Below, one piece after another: positions 46,593 to 57,700 of a DNA stretch of 64,000 nt; positions within the stretch are counted from its first letter, which is position 1, and every line of letters begins with the position of its first letter. Source of the DNA: Pomphorhynchus laevis (lineage: Eukaryota > Acanthocephala > Palaeacanthocephala > Echinorhynchida > Pomphorhynchidae); NCBI GenBank assembly GCA_012934845.2, contig WNNJ02000930.1, positions 62,001 through 126,000 of the forward strand, read 5' to 3'. The position numbers were made by a program, and so were the translations under genes. Under the pieces are notes generated by a model. That model was given only the letters and a program-made list of their open reading frames with translations. It was not told the origin of the DNA and made no database searches.

Positions 46593-47149
46593 AATCCTTG
46601 AATATATATTCAAATTATTTATATGAAATAAATTAAAAACAATACGCGTTTTAACATTTGATTTACAAGCTTAAAGACAATATAGCCAACATAAGCTACA
46701 TTTTGATTGCGGAAGGATAGTATCGGAAAACAAACAATTGGTAGAAATGGCGGCACTAAGTTGTTATAGCATCACCATTTACAAATATACGTTTTGCTAA
46801 ATGGCTTGCTAGATGACGATGAAATAATATCGAGTGACTGTGTCCATAAGTGGACTAAACCCACATACTTGTTATGAACATACTTGTTATATTTTTTATT
46901 TATATTTGTTAAGAGTTATATAGATATGCATTTTGTAGGCGGTTTTCGATATTTGCGAAATATGTGCTTGACAAGGTAGAACCTTGTCAAGCACATATAT
47001 TTGTCTAGGAATATAACCTTGTCTAGGAATATATTTCACAAAAACATTTCGTTTTTCTTAGACGTTAAATATTCGTATAAAAGAACAAAATATTCGTATA
47101 AAAGAACATTGCCGCAGATGAAACCATTTATTCCTGTGATTATTACTAT
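46593..47149. other. AT-rich spacer with a perfect 18-bp hairpin
   Basis: At 46960-46998 ATATGTGCTTGACAAGGT and its exact complement are separated by AGA. The word CCTTGTCTAGGAATATA then repeats nearby (about 47000-47035), and a GTATAAAAGAACA word repeats at 47076-47110. No gene seen. Confidence 0.6.
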
Positions 47150-47790
47150 TAAGTTGAAACAGGTAGTTACTTGTTCAATAGACAGTATTCGTACGGTCAC
47201 CATTTAATGACAAACCCATTTAATGAAATAGCCGCAACTAATCAAACAATATTGAAAAATATACACTAATAATTAATATTGTAGAACTGGAAATAACAGT
47301 CTTCTTGTAATTTTTGTATTTGAATATCGGAAATTACCAATTTTTTATTATAATCCTCATTTTCAACCAGACTGATTGAAAATTACGAAAATATCGTGAA
47401 TTTATGATATTTAATATATCGTTAATTGTTAATAGTTGTTATCGTTTATCGTTAATTGCTTAATTATTAAACTAGTTAATAATTAATTAGTTATTATAAT
47501 TAATCAATTATTAGTTAAATTTATTCAAAATAATTAGTTTAAAATGGATTTTAAACTAATTAAAAGTTGTGCATTTATTTAAATTTCATTGTTACAAAAT
47601 TAAATATGAATTTTTAATATAAATGAAATTATTTTGAACAAATTGAAATTCTTGCAAATTTATTTTAATGCACAACTTGTATTTTATTTTGATAGCTGAG
47701 ATAAAATACAATTTGTATTAAATACAACTTTAATACGTCTGTGATTATCATAATGATTCAACATATGAATCTTATATATTTAGTTATACT
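47150..47790 (+). repeat. Dispersed repeat R2, copy 2, split by an insertion
   Basis: Blocks matching 42620-42835 lie at 47150-47345, and blocks matching 42836-42905 lie at 47695-47790. The about 350 bp between is almost pure A/T with TTAATTATTAAT-type near-repeats and was probably inserted or expanded. Confidence 0.7.
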
Positions 47791-48519
47791 AATTTAGAAA
47801 ATTTGCGAAATAATTACTCAATGCACTGATATTATAACTTAAAAATATAGTAAAATTGAAATCTTTTGACTTCATTCTCCACACTACTTTAATCTTAATT
47901 ATAAGCCACCAGCAGTAAGCAACATTTCAGTATCGGTAAACTTCATTAACTACTGACCCAATATCTACGTTTCATCGTTCGGTCCTCCTTTTAATGTTGG
48001 ATGACGATCATTCGATTCGTCTACTTATATTGGCAATTAGATTGAATAAAAGACTCGTTTTACATTTTGCAAATTTAACTGAAATCATTTCTGAATCCAA
48101 ATTAAATTAGCGTTTTTGGAAATAGTTATATTTTCAATTTGAAAACATTCCTATTTTTTAAATTAATTGACATTATCAAACTAGTCATATATAGTTTGTT
48201 TCCTAATTTCAAATTGTTATATTTGTGTGGTCATTGTTACCATTGAAATGTTTATGACTATTTTTAATTATAAAACATCTAATAATTTTATTTATCATTT
48301 CATATAACTTATATCAAGTAAAATTTAGAATTGAAATTTAAAAAAGTCAATTATAATGATTGATTATAAAATATGATCAATCATATTTTATTCAATATTT
48401 AACAAAAAACATTTGTTTGTCGTATTACTTACAAATTTTCATATTTTTTGTTTATTTTGAGACGCTATATGTGGGGAGATTTAATTTAAATTGTGTATTT
48501 TTAGAAGTGCAATAGCTGA
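47791..48519. other. AT-rich upstream region of FUT8
   Basis: This should hold the promoter and 5' UTR of FUT8. A possible 3' splice site (TGTGTATTTTTAG, ending at 48504) just before the start codon suggests the first visible coding exon may be preceded by a non-coding exon. No clear core promoter element was identified. Confidence 0.4.
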
Positions 48520-48716
48520 ATGGTAAACTGTAGAAATATATTACGCAGATCGGCAATTTGCACGCTATTTTTATTTGTGATAATCGCTCTGTATGAATTT
48601 AATCAACTTGAATTAATGGCTAACAAGTCAAATTTCGAAGTAGCAAATCATGAATTAAATCTACAAGTTAATGAACTAAACATCGAACTTCAGAATGCTA
48701 AATTACAAATTAACAG
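48520..48716 (+). CDS. FUT8: FUT8 exon 1 (anchor and start of stem)
   Basis: Encodes a short basic cytosolic tail (NCRNILRR), a hydrophobic anchor ([14 protein letters not shown]) and an amphipathic stretch rich in Leu, Asn and Glu that suits the coiled stem of FUT8. It ends AACAG|GT in phase 2. Sequence similarity to known FUT8 is low, as usual for this part. The call rests on topology, strand, phase and position. Confidence 0.8.
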
Positions 48717-51700
48717 GTTAGATAACTGTTTTCAGTATTTCATTTGAATATAATATAACTGGTTTATGCATTTTACTGACAAATTTGTCTTTGTCAAATT
48801 TGCATAATTTTTATTATTGATCATTTAAAACGAAAGTGAATTAGTTTGAAATGATAAAATAAATTTATTAGTCAATTTCTAAAACTTGATTTTTATTATT
48901 AATTTTAATTATAAATATTATCGTTATATAAATGTAAATTATATGAAATATAATTATAGTTAACTTTATTTTTTATATGCAGATAAATGTTTTTTAGTAA
49001 GATGACCATAAACTACATTAGAAACGTGTGTGAAATCATTCCTTTATGCCACTTGAAATATAAAGAATTCTCAAGGGGACGAATCCTATACGCTCCGTCT
49101 TTTTGAAAGACAAAGGAATGCGCTAAAGATAGTCCACATAGTAAAACACATTACAGTTTTTCAATACGTATTATACGGCTGTTTCATAAATTTAACTGAC
49201 AACGTCTTGGTTCAAATCTGGATAATTTTCGTGATTGATAATTTTAAACGAAAATGAAATAATTTGCAATGATAAAATGGATTAGGATGATTACTTACAC
49301 TCAATTTTTATATATCAAACTATATTTCGATTAACTTACAAGTTTGAATATATAATTTTTTATTGAAGTATAAATTAAAAAATATAAATTTTAATTCCGG
49401 ATTCGTATTTTTATCAAATTGTATAAGAAAAAATTTAGAAAAAAAGTGAGAGAAAGACGTGGAAAATTTGTTCATATAACAATGTGGCAGCCACGAAAGA
49501 ATCGACAAAACGATAAACCGTTTCGTCATTGTTTTGACTCATCAGTGCCGGGTACATCACACTACTGGATGCAGAGGAGGACGACAGACGGCACGAGTAT
49601 GTCAAAACATACCTTGAGTTAGACATTCTCCAGCAATCTCAGTATTATTAATTGTAATTAAACTTTATTATTTAAATTCACAAAATACGTTAGTAAATTA
49701 TCATATTTGGCTGTATTTCATGTTAATATAAACATAATATATTATATAATATGTTATATCTTGTCATATTTTATTTCAATATCAGGCTATAATGAAGAAT
49801 GGGGCGTCTGTTAAGTAAATATTATGTTGTTGGATTAATGATTGACATAATTTTAATAAAAAAGAACACGTTGATTAAAAATTCTGTTATCTTTGCACAT
49901 TTTAATGTAATTTCATTATATGAGAATACCGACTTAAATTGAGATCAGGATGAATAGAAAAATAGATAAAACGATGTTGCAATCAAAATGCTTGCAAATT
50001 CTGTTTTATTGGCGAAAACACAAAAAATAAGTTGACTGAAATTCGCTGCTTATATGTAAGGATTTGAGAATGTACAACTTTATATAATTTGGCGAAAACA
50101 CAAAAAATAAGTTGACTGAAATTCGCTGCTTATATGTAAGGATTTGAGAATGTACAACTTTATATAATGTGTATATTTCAATTAAGAGTGATGCACGTAA
50201 TAATGCATTTACTCTGATAGACACTTAAAAAGAATTATTTAAGAATTAAAATCTAAGTTTTGTGATGAGCAGAAAACATATTTATTTTATATTTTGTTAG
50301 CTTCCGCTATCATTTTCAGGAAAACACAACACGCGATGTTTGTCAGCATAAATTGTATTGACAGCAGCTAATATACCATCAGATATTTCGTCATTTTATA
50401 TTCGCAAACAATAGTTAGCGAAATATAAAGATCAAATTTTGTTGATCCTGCTTCATATTTCTAAACCTAATAAATGGATCACCTTCAATGATTTTATAAA
50501 TTATTATTTCGTAATAAACATTATAAGCACCTAACAACGATTACACGATTTATTATTATATATTATACTGAGTTCAGAGTACAATATTATGAGTTTTATT
50601 TGATATTATGAGTTCATAGTTATATTTAATGCTGAGTTCAGAGTACAATATTATGTTTAAAAATTAAGTTATATTTATTATCTTTACTATAATGAATTAA
50701 ATCAAAGGATTTAACTTTTATGTTAAAATTGAATACCATATAAAAATGCATCAAAATTTTCATTTTTCGAAGAACTTGCCAACAATCAAAATGAAATTTG
50801 GGTAAGTAAATATCTTTCTCCTCAAAATATCTATTTTAGGTAACTATTTTAGCGTACATTGGGTACCTATTTTAACGTCTAACTAGTAACGTGAATGTGT
50901 CATGAGTTCTGTGTCATTCTCATTCAAGCATACCTTGCATTCATGTCAGATACTTTGAATAATTGTCGCGGTACTTGAAAATAGCGTAACCCTATTTTTT
51001 AGTTTAAACACTTAATGTTCTTACATACAACGTCAATATTAGCCTGGAGATATTTAAACAATCAGGGGACACTGCTCTTAAGAACGGCAATTTATTGCTA
51101 TATAATCTCAATAAAGCCATTAACATAGCAGTGTTTTTGGCTATTAAATATGGTCACAATTATAAAAATATATTTTTATTTAAAAATAAAAATATTATAA
51201 ATAAAATTTGAAGCTGGATCAAGAAAAGAGGAAATGTTATAATATTTATAAATGTTTTAATGTCTTTATATATTTTCGGTCACTACAAATAGTTATCACT
51301 TGACGCAATACTACTTATATACGTCGAAATTAATTGCTAATTCAAATGCAAACTAAATAAAAGCTAAATTCAAATCAGATTTTAAAATTTTATATTATGA
51401 ATTGCAATTTATGGCTATAATATCTTCTTAAAGCAATAAAGAAAAAAATAACATACCAGCTATAACATAAATAACATACAAGTTATTTTCCGGCTTTTAA
51501 GTATGAGGACATTTATAAAAACATATTTTAATATTTTAATGTTGCTTATCGCAATAATAGTTATTATTAAAAACCTTTAATATTATTAAAAAGGCTGAAA
51601 CGACAAGTATATGGAAAGGAGCATGACAATTTTGGTAAGTCTATTTCGATTATCCTAATAACATACCCAAACTTATTTTTTAGTCTTTATCATCTTTTTA

Positions 51701-54700
51701 TTTCAATTTGTTTTAATATTGAATTCGACCTAATTAAATCTTGCATGAACCCTCCTAATTTAATAAACCAAGACGGTCTGGTCCCGTTTCGAAAGCTTTT
51801 GCATGTTACTTATAGTCCCAAAAATCTCTGTTAGTGGACACATTTAAAATTGAACTCATCTTTATTGTCAAATTACGAGCTAATTTTAATCAAGTAATCT
51901 GTAAGACATTTAACATTAGGTTGCTTTATTTTTACTATTTTGACACTGCAAAACAAATCTTTTAGTGCCTATTTTTACTAATAGTTCTAAAACATCTTTA
52001 ATAAAATATTTATCGTTATTAAACATATGTAGCTATTCAACGCTAATTTTTAATTTCGAAAAAATTGCATGTTTCCGCCCATTATCCAGTGAAACAATTT
52101 TTCAATTTACTAGTAATCCATTACTAGTTCGATCATTAAGAAATTATCAATTAATAATTGACAAAATGTTTATAAATTTTTGTTTTAGTTGAGACAATTA
52201 CAAAGAACAATTCATGAATTCTTCTTTTGATTTGTTAAATGATTAAAAATACATTCATCAGTTTATTAAAAGTTTCATTATAAAATGAAGTCATTTTTAA
52301 TTTTTAAATAAAAAATGCATATTTAATTAAATATGGGATCATTAATTTAACTTTTTTTAAATATGTTAATTTAATATAAATTTCATATTATTAAAAATAA
52401 GTATTAAATTAAAAATTCAATTATTAATTTATTATTTATGAAATAAACGTATTTGATAAAAATATAATAAAAAGTAATACAATATTTTGCATTTTCATAA
52501 TAATTTCTAATATGCTTTTCAGAGCAAATTGCAATATTTTCATTTCCTTGTTGATTGTTATTCGAGGCTTAACTTTCGTTGATAATAGACAATAAATACT
52601 CGCTTACTGATGATATTTTTAAAGTGAGGCTTATTCATAACATTTTTAATTTGTTTTGTTGATTTTTAAAACCAATCAACATTTATGTTGTATTAGTTTG
52701 TCGTCAAACCTGGTTTTAAAAGTTGAGCTGTTATGAAGTTATATACAACACTTAAAATAACCCAGATTCAATTATTTTTTGTTGATGTGTCCACAATTAT
52801 GTTTATAAAAATGTAAGTAGAAAATTTCTTCGTTAATTTATCTACAAATATTCATCTACCATATCAGATATTCATTATCTTTAATTACTATAAGATAATG
52901 TTGATAGAGTACCATTGTATTATCTGTAGGCTTCGTCCCCTTGATGTTAGGTATATCAATGTTATGAAAATTTACTACTTAATCTGCTAAATTCTTGATA
53001 TTTTACAGTAATGTCCTACATATTTTAAAGTAAATCAAAATTTCTAAGGGTGAGTTGTAGCTCTAGCTTATATAGCAAATATAATATCGATATAACAATT
53101 ATTTTATACTTACGTATAAATTTTTATTAAAAAAATGATTTAAAAAATAAATCAGTAATTTTTCATTTTTGTTTCCTTAAAAATGTCTAAGGAAATTTTA
53201 ATTTGATTTTAATTTTAATTTAAATTTGTTTCCTTACAATTTTTAAATGTTTGAAGTACTTACATTTTGATTTAAACATTACAGCTTTAATTACAAACCG
53301 CTTAAGAGAAAAATGATTTAATATACTATATAATTTAGTAAAATCCAAAATTAAAACATATCTTAAAATTTTAAATTTTATAAGTCAGCTTATGTGTTTA
53401 ATTTCTTCATAGAGCCATTAACATTATAGTTCTTTAAGCTAATTTTATTGAATTAGCTAGCTAATGCTCGACTTTCAATTATGTAAAGTGTTTTATATAA
53501 TTTAATTAGCCTTCTGTAAACAGATTGATATATAAAATATTGATTTATGCTAAATGTCATGTTTGCAATAAAGTAATAAAGTACAACATTGATGATTTTA
53601 TATGATTGGAAGGATTTGTTAAGCAACTGGGGAAAATCCGTACTTCGACCAGTATGAATTACAAAGACGATCACTTGGATATAATATTGACGAACTCCGG
53701 TTTTATTTGGATGCCGAGCTTACTCGTATCGAGAAAGACGCTAAAATTAGCCTTACTATAATGAAGGACAATGTTGCAGATAGAATGAGGTTCGTCTTTT
53801 TAGTATATTACTGTATAGGAGTGAATTTTTAAGTTATGGATGATAAAAATAAATATTTGTAATATTTTAATAAAGAGTATTAAGTTAAATATTACTACAC
53901 TAATGACCTTTAGATACAGAGTGAATTTATTTCAACAGCCTATGATTAGAAGGTTTTGAATTTTGCAAAAAAGATTAAAATTATTTTTGAAAAAAATCTC
54001 AAAGAGCAATTTAACATTATTTTGGTCATTCTACTAGTTCAAATACAAACAAGTTTTTGTATTTGAACTATTTAACATCCATATTTGGACAAATAAAAGG
54101 TGTTTTATTATGATGTAATAGTAACATTATTTTAAGCTTTATATAATATGAATTTGTGTCGGACTGTGTGATATCCACTTAAATCGTAAAGATTAAAAAA
54201 TATTTAGTTTAATTCTTAATTAATTAAATATTTTTAATAAACAATTAACATTAGATAAAAAATAATAAAATATATAAAAGCTATTATTGACTTATATCAA
54301 TAAAAGGTGCTTTATTAGGATGTAATAGTAGCCTATAATATAATTTCAAAATTTATAGAATATAAAGTCGTGACGCACATTTGTTATACATGGCTGTAAA
54401 ATACATATGCATATATTTCGATGATATGTGCGTATATTAAACTTATAATTTTAATTTAATAAGTTTTAATAAGTGAAAAATATTACAATAGTCTAAAACT
54501 TAACAAAGGTAGCGGCTACAACATATTACTTGGTGACTTCAACTACAGAACTGGTTGTTGGATTAATGCAGCACTCCGTATAGCCAGTAATGACTAACGT
54601 TTACATAAACCACCATCCATCATCTTTTATTGCTCTACAACAAATTTTCTCCAAATACATATGCATATATATTTATGATATATGCGAATTTTAACTAATA

Positions 54701-57700
54701 ATTTCGATTTAATAAGTTTTAATAAGTGACAAATATATACTAACTCTTAAAAATAAAACTAATATTTATGATAAAGAAAAAATAGATAAAATATAACAAA
54801 CTAAAACAGATATTAACTTTAATTTACAAATAAAAAGTGTTCTAATTGGAGGTAATAGTAGCCCAATTATAGCTGACTTATTTTTAAGCTTTATAGAATA
54901 TGAATTTGTTCATAACTGTGTAAAAAATCTCAATTATATAAATATATGAAATATATGTTTCGTTATATTGATGATATATGTGTATTTAATTCTAGCAATT
55001 TTTATTCAATTAGTGAGCACATATATCCAGGTAGTCTTATCATTAATAAAACCAATATTAATGATAAAGAATACATCAATTAAAACTATTATACACTTTT
55101 TCGATACAAATACAAGTTCTAAAAATATGAAATTCATAGGATGTCACTTATATAAATTATGCTACTGAACATAAAAGCCTCTTCCATCCAGCTGCTAAAT
55201 TCTAATTTTTAACAAGAAAACCATTTTTGCATATGATAGAGAGTAAGCTTAAACCTCAGAACCACAGAAAATCATTTCAACAAATTAAAACAATAAAAAA
55301 TGTATTTGAACTAAAATAAATCATTTTACTTTCATAATTTGTAATCATTTTTAATTAAAAAATTAAAAATTATTTTTCGCTACAAATACCAGTCTTAAAA
55401 ATTTGAAATTCATATGGTGCCATTTATACAAAACATGTTACAGAACATAAAAACATCTACTATCCAGCAGCTAAATTCTAATTTTTAACTTGAAAACAAT
55501 TCTTTTATAATTTTCATAAATTTTGAATAACTCTGAATAAACGCATCCTCTGTAAAAAAGTCTTTTATTGAAAATAACTGCTGTAATTTTACAAAAATGA
55601 CTACATTAAAAGTTTTACATTCATTGGTCCCCATTCTAACGTTTATCTTTTTATTTACTATAAAGTCGAACAGAAAATGTCTAATAATATATAAATCATC
55701 AAAATAAAAAATTAAATTAAATTATTAAGTGGGATATTTTTATGGATGGATAGAAATAAATACACTTTGTGTTATAAATAAAATATTACAGCAGATCCAC
55801 AAATGTCATCAGATGAAATACATCATTAGCATGTATTTGGTCCCGCTTGTTTGTTTGATGGATGAATAGTGACCGAAACCAGAAAAAAAAACAATTTATT
55901 TTGAGTGGCAAATGCGTGTCAACGCGCGCTTACAAGCCCACTAAATATGACAAAATATTATCATACTGATAAAAAATAATCCCGCAGACGAATTTTGAAT
56001 AGTATGAACAAGGATGTCGAGTGAATGTAAGAAAGAAGCGAATTCCAAGCAAGATAAGCAGCAACAAGAAGGGAACGGATGCTGTAATTTTTCGAATAAT
56101 TTGGGGTGTTGAGGATAAAGGAATGAAATGATCTCAAGGATAAAGAAGCAGGACGAGATTCATCGAGATATGGAAGATGTAAGTATGAAGGAGAATTATG
56201 ATAAAGTACACGATGGGACAGGATAATCAAACGAAACTGCTTCTGATTGTGGCACGACATTATCAAGAATACGAACACATGTGAGGATAATGTCCTGCTA
56301 TAATCAGAAGAATTTCAGCTCACAGATGAATTAAGTTAAATTAAAAACATTCATTGCAAGTGGCAGCGTGAAAAACAGTGATCCGGCTAGCGGATCACAC
56401 ACATAGAGTTGGTTTCTAGTATATCGTTAGAATACGAAGCCCTATCGTAAGTAATATAAAACAATGTATATCTACACCACTGAAGCAGTCAGCCTAGTGG
56501 ATGAAACGTTAAATCAAGATACAGACGTCCTTAATTTAAAACCGATTAGCACCAGTGTACGGAGTAAGCAGATAATAAGGGTCGAAAAGTGAAATGTAGG
56601 TCTGGGTCAGCAGCTGATGAGACCCACCCAGACTGATTAGTAACGTCCCGCGGTATCAAAAATATGAACAATACCTATGAGGGTAATATTGTGCCACAAC
56701 CAAAAGAAATTCAGCTCACAGATGTTATAATTAAGTTAACTAATAAAAATATATTGACAATAACGATTTATTATTTGCATTTTTAAGTACAGAATATGCA
56801 ACCTCATTTGGGTGAGGCTACAATTATTAGTTAGCATACGATTTGTCATTTGACGTTATTATGGCTTCGATGTTTCTTTTTTATCCATAAGGTGTTGCTG
56901 TGCAATTCTTCTTTGTAATTTGTACTTTAACGTAATTTATTACATGACATTAATGTAATCTATAACATCGGGCACATCATCCAATATTACGTGATATTAT
57001 GATTCATCTCTTCCAATATTCTGATTAAAATTTAAAAAAGTCGAAATATAAAGTTCATAAAAAATGTTTTCAATATTAAGATATTTGCATGTTTAATGTT
57101 TAATTTAAATGTGTAAGTTATTTACAGAATAACACAGAATTCCTCAAAATGATCTGTATAATGAGTGATTTATAATATAAAAACACAAAAGAAGCCGTAG
57201 AATTGTCGCGATCTAGTTCATATCTATAAAATATATGTTTCTGTATATATAGTATTCTAGCATTATCTCAATCTATTGAAATACCGAAGTTTAAAGTTTA
57301 AATAATTTAATGATTAAAATATTAAAAATTATCTATTGCAAATCTATTTGCAAATCATCCTTGCAAATCTATTTGCAAGAAAGACACGAATCGATTGATG
57401 TCATTGTTCTACGTTTAAATTGGATGCTGCTATTTTTTAACTAATAAACATCACATCTCAATTGAATGATATTCAGCAGTTAAGAGTTTTAATAACTGAA
57501 TAATTAAATTATCTGTCAATAATTTTCAAAATCTTCATTTGCAAGGATGAAACGAATCGTGAAAGGAATCCGAAGAAAACTTTGAAAAATCTTATTTTGC
57601 TTATTATAATATATTTTCAAAAATAAATTATAATATAATGTTCTAATTTATTATAAATAAATTAGACGATTTCAAATTTATTAGTCATTTTCGTTGATAC

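Noticed and set aside
49200-49225. B-box-like GGTTCAAATCT suggesting a tRNA or tRNA-derived SINE
   Set aside because: No A box, acceptor stem or cloverleaf could be found around it.
50755-50802. A further FUT8 micro-exon before GGTAAGTAAA
   Set aside because: The frame needed to read LANNQNEIW does not fit the phase left by exon 1, and the fitting frame hits a stop. Exon 1 joins 51594 in phase without it.
56579-56625. A permuted (type II) hammerhead: GGGTC-GAAA ... CTGATGA-GACCC
   Set aside because: Stem II pairs perfectly, but no stem III with a permitted cleavage triplet and no stem I can be drawn in the 26 bases between. The bases also form a simpler 8-bp hairpin.
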